This document shows positions 10,807 to 24,000 of a stretch of 64,000 nt of DNA, in pieces. Position 1 is the stretch's first letter; each line of letters starts with the position of its first letter. The stretch spans positions 20,383,868-20,447,867 of the forward strand of contig CM060852.1 of the NCBI GenBank assembly GCA_030737835.1, in the 5' to 3' direction. A program made the translations under genes and the position numbers. Under the pieces are notes generated by a model, which worked only from the letters and a program-made list of their open reading frames with translations, was not told the DNA's origin and did no database searches. This DNA comes from Acorus gramineus (Eukaryota; Streptophyta; Magnoliopsida; Acorales; Acoraceae).

Positions 10807-13800
10807 ATGAAGTGGTACTTGGTCGCTGGTCTGCTCACCCTCCTCACAAGCTCTCAGGTTCCAAAACCCTAACAAATCACTCGTTTTTGCTTCCATTGTT
10901 TCTCTTGCCGTTATCTGGATCATCACTTCCGCTGTTCAATTTCAAGCGGAACACTTTTTTTCTCCATTTTTGGATCGGTATTTCTTTCTCTTCTTGAAAT
11001 TCTAGGGTTACTGTTAGGTTTAATCTGTGCTGTTTATGTTGGGTTTAGGAGAAAGGAAGGCATCTGGAGATTCTATGTCTACAGATTTTTGAGTTGATCT
11101 ATAGTCGTTGAGAATTGGTTTCGCATGATTTTGATGTTCGTGTGTGATGATGCTATGTGAGCTGGTCAGTGTTTCTTGAATATGTGATCGGTGATTTATG
11201 TGTACTAGTGTGTGATTTCTTCGCATTTATGTGCTTGTGCTTCTTGATCGGTTAACATTGTCTGTGTTGACCAGATCCCGAGGTCTTTGTGTTTATCTTT
11301 GCTTTACTTTTCTTTTGCTTATATACTTTCATTTTGGGCTTTTGCCTTTTATTAATACAAATGTGATCGCCTACTGTTCCAATAAAAAAAAAAGGAAGAA
11401 AACATTGTCTGTGTTGAATATGCTTCTTCTGTTGGATGTATATGACCATCATTACTTTATAGTGCTTTTGTGTCAAAATCACTTCCATTGGAATGGGTTA
11501 CGTTGAATGCAAGGATTAGTTTTTGGTAGGTAAGTATTTTGTTTTATTTTCTGGTAAGATCTTATCCTATTCACAAGAGTGAGACTCAAACAAGAACCCC
11601 TCAGTGAAAGTGGGAGGAATTTTGACTTTCTTCACACGGAAGATTTGCATTTGATTGTTTCCTTATTGAGTTCATGGAAACCACGGATACCTCGTTGGTT
11701 GAATTCATCATCTTCTCTTTTTCACCTAATATGTGGTCATTCTTGTTGACATGACAGGGGATCTTGACAACACTTTCCCAAACTAATGGTGGATATAGAT
11801 ATGACTATGCAACCATTCCATTTCTTGCTGAGGTTTTTAAGGTGTTTTCCCCCTCTCTGTCCATGCCACTATATTACATGCCACTTCCTTTTGCTTATTC
11901 TTGTAACCAAATGGAATTTGATTTGGCATGTACTATTAAAAGTAGAAGTCTGTTTTGTTAAGAAAGAAATTTACTGAAGCTTTATGTTACATTGTTTCTT
12001 GATTTTAGCTTCTCGTATCCAGTTTCCTTCTCTGGAGAGAATGTCGGGGGTCATCTCCTCCAAGGATGACCACAGAGTGGAAGAGCGTGCGGTTATACCC
12101 TATTCCTTCCATCATTTACCTAATCCACAACAACGTTCAGTTTGCCACCCTGACTTATGTGGATACATCAACGTATCAGATAATGGGCAATTTGAAAATT
12201 GTCACAACTGCCATACTATTCAGGTGCTGCTGCTATGAAATTATATACTTGTGCTTTTACTTGAAGCGTGTTTTTGGTATCTCTGATTCATTTCTTATTA
12301 TATAATTACTGAACAGTGGAGTTATTGTTTGATGATTTGTAACTATTCTTGTTGTGGTTGAGAAGATTTTGGTTGATGCTTTAGGCTGTTCTTGAGGAGG
12401 AAGTTATCAAATCTGCAGTGGATGGCAATTTTCCTGTTATCTGTTGGAACAACCACAAGCCAGGTTGTTGTCGAAGCCTTCTTTCACCTTCTTTTGCTTG
12501 TGATCAGTTATATACTGTTAAATTTCAGTGTTTTCATACTTTTTTGGATACTAGTTAGTCCTGAGTCACCAGCTTATTTTATCCAAGGCCTGCTATCATT
12601 GTAATTTTTTTTGGCTAAAAATCCTTGTCTCCTTTCTTTCGGGGGTTTCTATTAATAAGATACTCCTATCCTTTTCTCAATTTTTTTTTTGTTAAATCAT
12701 TTCATGATGGTTGCTTGCTTGACATTTTTTTTGTGGAAGGGAAAAGAAACCAAATTGGAAAAGAAAAAATCGAGATAATTACTTGGAGCCACAACAGAAG
12801 TAATTTCTTATTTCATCACGTGAATTTAGAGACTATGAGACTTTCAATCTTTAGTACATTTTTGCATATCGAATTTCAATGGCAAGGCCTATCATGAAAA
12901 CTCATCCCTCAAAGCGCATTTGTGGTTTGCTGAAATGTTTTTCAAGGTATCAGGTAACTGTTGTTGTACTATTCTTTTTTAGTAACAAATTTTTATACAG
13001 AAATGATTGTTAACAAAGTTTATTTATTAATGTTTACTGAAATGATTGTTGTTACGATTCTTTTGTAGTAATGAAAAGTATTTTTTTTTTTGGGTGGGTA
13101 AATACTGGGACTTGAACTCATGACCTCTTAGTTGCAAATTTTCTTGTCAACCACTAAGCTATGGTTCCAAGGGTACTTATAACGTGGTTATTATTTTTAT
13201 GTTTTGCCTCAGTGGTTATTATTTTTATGTTTTGCCTCAGTGACCTCAATACATGTCCACCCTTTTCTTGAATGTAGGTTAAAGGCTGTGGAGAAGCTTC
13301 ATGTGATTCTCACTTCTCATCACCGATACAGGGTTACTTGCTAGGTATACTGTCTGCCTGCCTTTCAGCCTTAGCTGGTGTATATACAGAATTTTTGATG
13401 AAAAGGAACAACGACAGTCTCTACTGGCAGAACATACAATTATATACGTATGTACCTTTATCTTTCTTCTCCAGCTTCCACCATATTTTCAGTTATACTT
13501 CCATTCTATTGCAAACGTGGTTTTGAAGCACTGATACCTTTGAGGTAATTGCACAATGCCACTTCAGAAGCATCGTCCTCTCAAATTTTCACATTCAGTT
13601 GACTGAGAAACATGCTTCTTCGTCTCATATGAAATACTGATTTCAGGTTTGGTGCCATTTTCAACATGGGTCGGCTTCTTTTGGATGACTTTAGAGTTGG
13701 ATTTGAGAGGGGTCCATGGTGGCAACGCCTTTTCGATGGATACTCTTTCACAACCTGGATGGTTGTGCTAAACTTAGGATCCACAGGGCTGCTGGTGTCA

Positions 13801-16332
13801 TGGTTGATGAAGTACGCAGACAATATCGTGAAGGTGATCTTTGCTTCTCTTCTATCTGTCATTTCTATTTAAAAAAAGAGAATAAATGATCATGAAGATG
13901 ATCTTCAACTATCCTTTATGATTTGTGTCACTTTATGTGACATTGTATAATATAATAACCCATGCTGTCCTGTGATGCATATACATTATTACACCATTTT
14001 ACTAAGAAGTATGATGAAAAATCTCAATAGCAGTATAAGATTGTTGTTTAATATATATATGGTGAAGCACCAAATTCATCGGAATGGCATGCTTGAGAGA
14101 ATTGGAAGCTTCTGAGGTCCTGGTTGGGAATAAGACCTACTGAATTTGATCATTTAAACTGATTCTGGAATGATAGTAACCTGAGTGCATGACTAACTCT
14201 CCAGAAGTGTGTACTTATCCACTCTATGGTGTTGTTAGTGAATATAGAAGACAAAAACATTTATTGGAAGAGCATGCACATGAGTACTGGAAGCTTTTGA
14301 GGTTCTGAATGGGTAATGATTTCCTGAATAAATTGTAAAACTGATTCTTAGGTGGAAATTTAATATCCTGTGAAAGACTAATTCTTCAGAGGCATCTACT
14401 CTTCCACACTGTCATGTTATTTCTTTAAGGCATTATGAATTAGAGGTCAATCCCTTTTCATGAAAACCAAGGTAAATTTCATACAGCAGCAATGAACAAA
14501 ATGAGAATGCAACACAATTATGTTTGACTGCTGCATTTTTGTGCCTGGGAACAGTGGCTAGAAACAGAACAATGGAGGAATCAAATAGTTCTATGTAGAT
14601 TGGTGATATATCATAACAGTATTTGCGACATGTATTTTCAATAATGCTGACTTTCTTGGATGCCAGTGGGAGGGGAGGGAAAGGGCTTATAATGAAATCT
14701 ATGGTTGAGACCACTGTTCAGGAAAGCGGTCGAGGCAGCCGCATAGGCGACCGCCTGGGCGGTTCGGCCAGCCCACCGAAGCGCTTCCCCTCCAAATGCG
14801 GGATATGCGGGAACCGACCGCATAAGCGCCCGAGTCCCGAGTATTCGCCCGCTTAAACGGGCGCTCAGGTTTAGTAAAAAAATAACGAAAACAAAATCAA
14901 ATCTTTCATTCAGAATCTTTTTTGCTTTTTCTTCTTTCATCAATGGCTTCTTCTTTCTTCCCTAGATCTTCTTTCTCAGTTGTCAACAACAGATTCTTGT
15001 TTAGCTTCATCGAGTGAAGGGATGGACAACAACAAAGAATTAGTTTTTATATTTGTTTTATGTTCTAGGGTTTTTGTCGAGAGGTTGAAGATGAGGGCAT
15101 ATTTGGTAATAAAATGTGTTTAATGAGTTCCTGGATTGGGCCATCTCTATTTTAAATGGGTTTGTTTGTGTAACCGGATATCACAACTTAAGGTCCATTT
15201 TCCTTCCATATTATAAGGGCTGATTCATAATAAGCTAGGGACCTGGATGAAACTCTTCAGGGACCTATATGAAATCTGTTTAGGGATTTATTTGAACAAG
15301 TTTTATCATATTATACAATAATTTTGTTTTTTCAAAAATCTATTTGAATGCTTAAATAGATTTTGATGATCATGTTATTTCATGAATTTATTATGTTTGA
15401 ATATATGAAATCATAGTTTTGTATTTATATGCTTTTTACATGTATATCTATATGTAATTGAAAGTATTATATAACTCATGTCTTGTATTGATTGGACTTA
15501 TAGTTGGCTAATATATATGATGATGAACATGAAAATTCATGTTTACATTGTTTATAGATTGTTTGTCTTTTGAATATTTATGGTTAAATAAATTTATATA
15601 TCTAATTTATTAATAAAAATAATAGAACCGCATATACTCCCGCATACCGCATATACTATGTGCGATACTTTAGCCGCATGTAAACCGCATCCTGCTTTCG
15701 TGAACACTGGTTGGGACCACTTGTGGGCTGGGAAGCTTTTATTGGATAATCTTCATTGAAATTGTAGTAGTTCAAGGTTAGGTGATTGTGGCTGGGTCAT
15801 AATCATCCACTAAAACCCCCATGAACTTGTCTGGTTTTCGTGAGGTATGTTGAAGTCTATCAAACTAAACTTGAGAAGTTATGACCCTGAGTTAATAGGC
15901 ATTTGTGAGCTATTTTTGCATCTGCTCTACATCTTCTTTTTCCTTGTATGTGCTGTAATTACGTGTCATTTCATTTTGCTACAATTCACTCGATAAATTC
16001 CATCATTTCTCCAGGTGTACTCAACATCAATGGCAATGTTGCTTACAATGGTTTTATCTGTATACCTGTTCAACTTCAAGCCCACAGTACAGGTAATCTT
16101 GCTTGCTTCAATTTAATGAATGTTATGTTTTTGTTAATCATCAAAAACAAATTGTTTACTTTGTTTTCCCCCCGTTTCATTGCAGCTTTTCTTGGGTATC
16201 ATCATATGCATGATGTCGCTGCAAATGTACTTCGCACCTGCTCACATGCTTGTGGATTTGCCAGTAACATCAAATGCAGCAGCACCTCAGACTCTCAGTG
16301 AAGTTGCAGTTCAGCGGTCGCCCAAATCATGA
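10807..16332 (+). CDS. CMP-sialic acid transporter-like nucleotide sugar transporter
   Basis: Eight exons: 10807-10857, 11758-11841, 12009-12223, 12385-12463, 13278-13447, 13647-13833, 16015-16092 and 16186-16332. Together they give 336 residues with every junction GT/AG and in phase. The product starts MKWYLVAGLLTLLTSSQ and runs GILTTLSQTNGGYRYDYATI, IHNNVQFATLTYVDTSTYQI, KGCGEASCDS, LSALAGVYTEFLMKRN and LGSTGLLVSWLMKYADNIVK. This is the wording I recall for the Arabidopsis CSTLP group (At5g41760), Golgi multi-pass antiporters of the drug/metabolite superfamily that exchange nucleotide sugars for the nucleoside monophosphate. Plants have little or no sialic acid, so the true substrate may be another nucleotide sugar. 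Length is normal for the family. Intron 6 (13834-16014) is enlarged by a hAT insertion, and introns 1 and 4 each hold a SINE-like remnant. Two uORFs precede the ATG. Confidence 0.95.
11526..11617 (-). mobile_element. tRNA-derived SINE remnant in transporter intron 1
   Basis: Read on the minus strand it shows a CACTGAGGGG stretch, a B-box-like TTGTTTGAGTCTC, then GGATAAGATCTTACCAG and an A-rich tail. It is the same layout as the SINEs at 20283-20385 and 31273-31382. The copy is diverged and its ends are approximate. Confidence 0.55.
13081..13172 (-). mobile_element. tRNA-derived SINE head with A-tail in transporter intron 4
   Basis: On the minus strand: A-box-like TAGCTTAGTGGTT, then B-box-like GAGTTCAAGTCCC, then CCCACCC and a run of 12 A. 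That is the RNA polymerase III promoter layout of a short SINE. No clear target duplication was seen. A 28-bp tandem duplication follows at 13184-13239. Confidence 0.65.
14712..15709. mobile_element. Non-autonomous hAT transposon (998 bp) in transporter intron 6
   Basis: The ends CACTGTTCAGGAAAGC and, inverted, CAGTGTTCACGAAAGC are flanked by GTTGAGAC (14704-14711) and GTTGGGAC (15710-15717), an 8-bp target duplication with one mismatch. Both termini carry GC-rich repeats of CCGCAT/GCGG words, while the middle is AT-rich without a transposase frame. The 8-bp duplication and TIR type indicate the hAT superfamily. It sits well away from both splice sites. Confidence 0.88.
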
Positions 16333-18237
16333 TGCCACCAATTTTTTTCTTGTCGCTTACAAAAATATGTCCAATTCTTTGAAGACCACTCAAATGAAGC
16401 TGCTAATAATCACAACATCTGGTGGATCTTCCAACATCAGCCCATCCTTAGTCGACACTGTCGCGTTTTCTGGTACATTAGCTTGAAATGAAGGATAAGT
16501 GTTTTTTTTGGTATGCATTGAAAATATATATGGGGTGCCTCCATGGCTATGCCTACAAAGCTACAAGAGAAGATACATGCTTGAACCGGGGGGGGGGGTT
16601 GTCGTTTCTTGATGATGATATGAAGGCGTTGATGTAACAATCAGACTGTAATTTTTTGATTTCATTTCATTTGGATTCATCTTCTGAGATTTATGGATTT
16701 GATGATGATAATACCTGTCTAGAACAATGAAATATATAGCGTTCAGTCATCCTTGTGATGAAGCAGGGTGCAAAAATGTTTTCAGTCATCCTTGTGATGA
16801 GATATATAGCATTTGGAACCACTTGTTGACCTGATTCTACCATGCAAAATCAATTTTTCAGACAATTGATTTCTAACAGGTTTTCTAAAATTTGGCTTTT
16901 GGTTTTTATGTTCTTGAAAATTGATTCTAAACAGAGCCTAGAGAGGAGGAATTAATTTTAACCATGGTTAGATCTAATCATGGTTTTTAGAAGGAAAAAG
17001 AGTTTAAAAGATATTTCAAAAAGTTAATAGAGGATTAGATCGAATAAAAAAAAAACTTCACGCATTTCATTGTCACACAATCTTGAATCTTCTATAAAAC
17101 TCTATGATAACTGTTCCCAAATATCAGATTAATGAATTCACTGTCAATAATCTGGACTTTGTTGGCCTTGGTGACTCCTCTTAATTAGAATAGCCATTGC
17201 AATACAACCATGCATCAAATGTGGGCTCCACTTCCAGCACATCTGGTGAAGAAACATAGTGAAATGAGGTCATTTTAAATGTGATTCATTGTCATCTTAC
17301 TATTATCTTTAATGTACTTGTTGTCACCAGAATGAAACAATTGGGAAATTACACCCTGTCTCCTGAACATGTTGATCTCACCACTAGGTCTATGTTATTT
17401 TACCTAGCAGTCACAAAATCTTTTGCACGTGCATTCTTTAATTCAATTGCAAGGGTTTTCAACATCAATAAAAACAAATTTTATTTTATTTTTTGAAAAT
17501 TGGTGTTCCTTAAGATTTGATACCCTTAACGGAGAGGGGAGGTGTTAGCCAATTAATCGATAGAGTTTATCAAAACTTATTCGAATAAAAGTTTTTGAAC
17601 ACTGGTTAATTCTTATACCCCTGGCTGACTTTTATTCATCAAACCATGTGTTTGTGTATGCATGAGATCAAACTATGTTCAGTTCTAATGATTTACTATA
17701 TGTTTCCTAAGTAAAAAAAGAAGCAAATCTTATTTGTCGTCGTAGCATCTCGCATGTAAAGAAATCATAATTCATGTAGAGAATGATTATTTATGTAAAT
17801 TTTTTTATATCTATTATTCATTAACGTGAACTTATATTATTGAGCAAAACATTTTACAAATGGAAAAATAATCTACAATATTAGGAATAACATAAAAATA
17901 AATTGCATTATATTTATTCGATTATGTATTTAATTTTTTTTTTGAAAGTATCTAAATTGTTATATATAAGAATTTTTAAGATGTTAGTCCACTTTTGATC
18001 TTGTTGTTATCCCTTGCTTTAGTGTGAAAATTACAATTTGGTCCCTAAAAAAATGATACATGCCTGCAGGCCCATGTGTGAATGGTATATTTGTTAAGTC
18101 CAACATGGAATCTGCGACAGCTTGGACGGCCAAGAGAACGCCACGTCATATCCGCATGCGCGTGGAATCCACCACCAGTTGTCAAATCAGAAACGGATGC
18201 ACAAACAACGTGGAGCGATATCCACTATTTAAAAAAG
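16333..18237. other. Transporter 3' region and AT-rich spacer
   Basis: The first few hundred bases should be the transporter 3' untranslated region; a short direct repeat (TTCAGTCATCCTTGTGATGA) occurs at about 16744 and 16780. The rest is AT-rich spacer with no supported gene. A less AT-rich patch near 18060-18230 shows no coding homology I recognise. Confidence 0.5.
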
Positions 18238-19035
18238 GATAAAACATGCATATAGCCCCCTGACAATTTGCTAATATCCATATCCCTCCTTTTGTTTCTT
18301 GAAAATTCATATAACCCCCTAAAAATTTCACTGATTAAGTAAAAAAATCCTTAAGTTAAATTGTTGCCGATTTAGGAAGAATATTATTGAAATATTCTAT
18401 TACTTTTCAAAATATATATTCATATAATTTTCTGAAAGATTGTGAATATACATATCAATCCTTTATTTTTCTTAATATCCATATAATCTTTTGAAATTAC
18501 GCAGTTAAAATTTGTGTGTAATTAACTTAACAATATATAATAATTAATCAACACATTGAAAAAGAAGCATGGTAGTTTTTTTATGAAGAGTATTTTGATC
18601 ATTTAGAGGGATCATATTGAATTTTTTTATACGTTTCATGAGGTTTTTTTAAATAAATACATTTGCAGAATCTTTATATGGATAAAATATGCTCAGAATA
18701 TTCTTTAAAATTTAACAGAATAACTAACTCAGGGCCTAAATATTTATTCATGAGAAAATATAGAAGGTTATATAGATATTCAAAAAAATGAGGGGTCATT
18801 ATGGATATTCGTAAACTTTAAGGGGTTATATGCGTTTTTTTATTGGAAAATGACGTGGGTAAAAAGGTAATTTAATCATGTGTGGTTAAATTAATTACAC
18901 CCCAGTTTGAAGGTGTTAACAGTAAGGGGGTATATCAATATAACTCAAACAATCAAGAGGTTATATGGATTTTTGAAAAAATGAGAGGGGTCGATATGAA
19001 TATAAGCAAACGTTCAGGGGGTTATATGCATTTAG
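18238..19035. mobile_element. Foldback (long inverted repeat) element upstream of CIP1-like gene
   Basis: The left arm from 18238 (CATGCATATAGCCCCCTGA) is matched in inverse at the right end (GGGGGTTATATGCATTTAGC). Both arms continue into ATCC-ATAT / ATAT-GGAT words, and short polypurine blocks recur through them. A second right-type terminus ends near 18845, so the right arm is doubled. There is no coding capacity. The architecture resembles plant Mutator-like foldback elements, but no 9-bp duplication was confirmed. Confidence 0.7.
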
Positions 19036-21067
19036 CCATAAAAACTCACAAAAAAACTTGGTCCACCAATCAGACGGTGATGATGAAGGCACGAATCGAA
19101 GCCAAAAAAAAAAAAACCAACGGACAAAACTGCCGTCTCCCGACAAAGAATCCGCCACGTTTCGGAGAGTGGTTAGAATCGTAAATAAAGACAAAATTCG
19201 GTGGCAAACGCGTCATGTAAATCTCCAAAGATTCCGTATTTTATTTTTATTTTTTTTCTTCAACAACCAAAAGACAGACCATCTCCACTTATAAATTTTT
19301 TTTAAATTTTTTTTATATGTTTTTTTGGGTAAGTGTTAACGCGAGGAGGTCTCAAGTTAGTCTCCCTCTTCATTATTGATTACAGATGTGTTTGTTGTTG
19401 TTGTATTTCAGATTCAATTCAGATCTTGGGTTTCAGGAGATTTAGCAGGAAAACTATCAAAGGTGAGTACCCAATGAATCTTTTGTTTGGATTTTTTATG
19501 TTTTTTTTTTTTTTTTTTACTTGTAAGGATTATTGGGTTCTTTTGAACTCCATATCAACAGTATCAGATGGGGAAGTTGGGGGGAGGGAGAGAAAAGAAA
19601 GCGGGGGTTTGTTTGATGTTTTGAAATCCGACATGGGTCTTTGATTTTTGGATCTTTTTTTGAGATTCTTCATCTGGGTTTTGTTTGTGTATGGTTTTTT
19701 TCGAAGTGGGTCTTGTGCCTTTATGTGGGTTGATTTGTGTTTTGTGGTTATGTGAGTTCGGAGAAGTGGAAATTTGGGTTCTTTTTGGAGTTTTTATCTT
19801 GATTGATTTTTGGGGTGATTGGGACTTGGGACTTGGGACTTAGTTAGGATCTGTGTGTCTGCTTCATCTGTTTAGAATTTTTTTTAAAGTTTAAAATTTC
19901 TTCTAAGTAGTTGAAGTTTGAATTTGGCCATAATTCAATCCGGAAATAAGGGGGTTATATTTTTTCAAATTAGTTTTCTTTCATATTAGTGAAATAGAGT
20001 TGGTTGATGGAATTTGTACAAGCGTGATAACTTATGAGTGCCTCCTTCGGGGTACTTCTTTTGGTTGGTAATGATGTCATTTGTGCTTTCAATGTTTTTT
20101 AATATAAAGTGTTTATATTTTTTTTCTAGTTTTCTTTTCATTCTTTAAATTCTTTGTAATTGATATGATTCTGTTGAGGAAAAGACAAAAGGCAGGAGAG
20201 GGGACAAAAAAGTGTCTTGTAGGTTCCGTGTTCTTTACCCCCTATTTTAACGTCTTAATACTTGATGAATTCACTCACGAAACCCTCTCTTGACAGGCAG
20301 AGGTATCCCCTCTTCATTGAGAGGAATTGGGTTTGTGTCTTACTTCTGTTGATAGGATAAGATTTGACTAGAAAAAAAAAAAACCAAAACCAAAAACTTA
20401 CCTACCAAGAAAAACACTCTTTCCAGCGTATTGGAGGTTCCTTTATTTTGAAAATTTAGGGTGGTTATGGTTATGGATACCATCCGGAATCCATTTATAT
20501 TTCATGAGTTTTAATCTTAAGTTAATCATTTACCAAGTTTGACACTGAATTGGATTAGCCTCACATGCTTTTTGCACTTTCTTTACCTTTATCAAGAGTC
20601 AGTTTGGGATGGATCATATATATATGTGTGTGTGTCAATATTTACAGAGCCATTCACTGTTCTCAGTAAATTTAAAATTTCCCCATTTGTGTGTTTTTGT
20701 GAAGGTTGATTACCAGTGAGTGTAAATATTGCAAATCATTATGTGGATCTGATAGAGGAAAATAACCATCCTTAGATGCCTTGTGTATGTTGAGAATGAT
20801 ATCATTGAAATTTCAAACTTTTGTCATCATCCGCCAGATGATAATTCTTACTATCATTATGGTTTGCTTTGTTTCTCTATCATTTGTAATTTTGTTGAAA
20901 TGCAGATCATCTTATAAATTCAGCAAGTGATGCAATATCTCTTTAGAAGTCAATATAAAGCTCCTTTTTGTTCAAAAAACATTGTACTTGCCACTTGTGA
21001 ATTAAGATCCATTTACTTGTTATTCACAGAGATAGCCTCATTTTAAACGTGAACTGAAATTCCTTGA
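19036..21067 (+). promoter_or_regulatory. Promoter, leader and probable leader intron of CIP1-like gene
   Basis: A probable non-coding first exon ends at 19462 (ATCAAAG/GTGAGT) and a probable acceptor lies at 21029 (TTATTCACAG), 38 bases before the ATG. That makes a leader intron of about 1.57 kb, T-rich in the style of plant introns. A SINE lies inside it. The splice calls rest on sequence only. Confidence 0.55.
20283..20385 (+). mobile_element. tRNA-derived SINE in CIP1-like leader intron
   Basis: Reads GGCAGAGGTATCCCCTC, B-box-like GGGTTTGTGTCTT, then GGATAAGATTTGACTAG and a run of 12 A. It is closely similar in order to the SINE at 31273-31382. Boundaries are approximate because no target duplication is obvious. 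Confidence 0.65.
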
Positions 21068-24000
21068 ATGAAGGAGATGAAGAAGAAACATGGAGTGCGG
21101 AAGTTTCTTTCATCCCTTGGTAGTCATATCGGTAGTGAGCAGTCTGAAAGGTTGCAAAAGGATAAGCAAGGTAAATTACTCATCTTTGGACAAATCAGAT
21201 CAACTGTTTCATTCATTAGTCATGCTATGAAATTAGAAAACCTTTCTTTTTATTTTATATCTTCTATTGCTTGTGAGATGGCAATGAGAAAAAGTAGATG
21301 TTTAGAAACTGTAAAGAATGTCGGTCTTATTAAGTCTCCATGTTATTCACATGCAGAATTCATTTACTCCAGCAAATCTGAGTAGGAATGGTGGTGTAAA
21401 ATTGCGTGTGCATGTGTGCTGAAGATATTTATATGTGTTTTCCATTATAGAAAATAAGTTTTTTGTTTTAGAATAAACAAGATAATCTCCGTGATGATAG
21501 ACGTTATTATGTATTGACTAAAGAGGTTGATAGACACTCATATTGCTTTACATTAAATGTAAATTGTCTGTGCTGTTGTTTGTCTATGACTTGCCAAATT
21601 ACATGGTATAAACTCAGCTAGTTCTCTAATTGCAGATATTGAGGACAATATAAAGAAAATTCTAAAGTTGATCCATGAAGAAGAGAAGGATGAGGCTTTG
21701 CTAAGGAATGGAAATCATAAATCAGAACTGAGTTCTATTATCTCAGATTTTCAGGATCGCTACCAAGCCCTCTATGAACACTATCACAGTCTGACAGGAG
21801 AACTGAATAAAAAGGTCCATAAAAAGACAAAATCCGATGGAAGCTCATCATCCGATTCCAGCTCGGATTCTGAGTCGGAACATCTTTCAAAGCTCAAGAA
21901 GGTATCCAGTAAAAACGGGGAAGATGAGGCCGCTGTTGCAGACCATCAAGTGCTTCAAGAGCCGATAGAGAATCTCAGAAGAAAAAACGATGAGCTTGAA
22001 AGAGAAGTTGCATCGACTCATTTGAAGCTTAAGGCGAGTGAAAATTTAGCATCTGAGCTAAAAGAAAAGGAGGGATCATTATATGCTTTGCAAGCTGAGA
22101 ACATGGGCTTGAAGCACGAATTGGAAACTGCGAAGAGGAAGGAAATGGACATGAATCAGAAATTAATGCATTTGCTTGAAGAAAATGAAGGTCTGATGAG
22201 CAGGATAAGCGATATGGAAAAAATGATTGAAGATGGGAAACTTGAATCCCAAAAACTGAAAGATGAATTATCAATGCTACAAGATGAGAACGTTAAATTG
22301 AATCGAGAAATGGAGGCTTCACTCCAGCAGATAGCTGACCGTGACATGCAACTTTCTGCTGCAAGTGAAGAAAAGGATGCTTTAAAAGTCAAAAATTTGA
22401 AGCTTTTGAGCAATTTAGAGCAGGCGGAGAAATCCATGAAAGACCTTAAGAGTGAAAATTTACTATTAAATGATCAGAACTCAGAGTTGAAGTCGACAAA
22501 TGAAAGCTTTTCTGTTAAACTGGAAGATGCCGGCCAGCAGGTAGCGAGTCTCAACCAAACAATGGTGAGCGTTGAAGAAGAGAGAGCCTTATTGAGCTTG
22601 GAAATTTCAGAAGTAAGAGCTGAATCCAAGTTATTGAAAGAAGAGTTAGCAGGGATGCAGTCCAAGAAAGTGAGTCTGGAAAAAGAAATGGAAGTCGCAT
22701 ACCAGAAAGCGCAGCAGACGCAAGAAGTGCTTGAAAAGAGTGGGACTGAAATAGAAATGTTGAAGGGCAAGAACTCGCAATTGCAGGTTATGTATGATGG
22801 TTTGAAGGAAGAACTGGCATCTGCACTGGACGAAAAAGAATCCTTGGCTTCTGAAAAAATGATGGTTATGGACCAGATACGACAAGCGGAGAAAATTCAG
22901 GAAAAGTTCAGAATCCAAACTGAACTACTGGAAGATGAGAAGATCAAATTTCAAGCTACAATTGAGAGTCTGACTCTAGAACTTGCAGCTGAAAATACGC
23001 GAGAGGTTGATCTGAAGCAGACTCTGAGAGCCACTGAAGATTCCAAAGAGGCTCTGACCATGGAAATATCTGTTCTTGTGAATAAATTACAGGACACAGA
23101 AAACCATGTCAGGGAACTTGAAGAAAAGGTCTCTCTAATGGAAAGAGAATCTGAACGTAAAGGAATCGAAATTGCGACCCTTGAAAAGAAACTTCAAGAA
23201 ACCCGTCAAGATCTTGATTCTTTACAAATCCAAAAAATCGAACTGGAAGATGAGAAGATCAAATTTCAAGCTACAATGGAGTCTCAGACTATAGAACTTG
23301 CATCTGCAAATACGCGAGAGGTCGATCTGAAGCAGACTCTGAGATCCACTGAAGATGCCAAGGAGGCTTTGACCATGGAAATATCTGTTCTTGTGAATAA
23401 ATTACAGGACACAGAAAACCATGTCAGGGACCTTGAAGAAAATGTCTCTATATTGGATAGAGAATCTGAAGGTAAAGGAATTGAAATTGCGACCCTTGAA
23501 AAGAAACTTCAAGACACCCATCAAGATCTTGATTCTTTACAAATCCGAAAAACTGAACTGGAAGATGAGAAGATCAAATTTCAAGCTACAATGGAGTCTC
23601 GGACTATAGAACTTGCAGCTGCAAATACGCGAGAGGTCGATCTGAAGCAGACTCTGAGAGCCACTGAAGATGCCAAGGACGCTCTGTCCATGGAAATATC
23701 TGTTCTTGTGAATAAATTACAGGACACAGAAAACTATGTCAGGGAACTTGAAAAAAAGGTCTCTCTAATGGATAGAGAATCTGAAGGTAAAGCAATCGAA
23801 ATTGCAACCCTTGAAAAGAAACTTCAAGACACCTGTCAAGATCTTGATTCTTTACAAATAAAAAAAACTGAACTGGAAGATGAGAAGATCAAATTTCAAG
23901 CTACAATTGAGAGTCTGACTATAGAAATTGCAGCTGCAAATACGCGAGAGGTTGATCTGAAGCAGACTCTGAGAGCCACTGAAGATGCCAAGGAGGCTCT

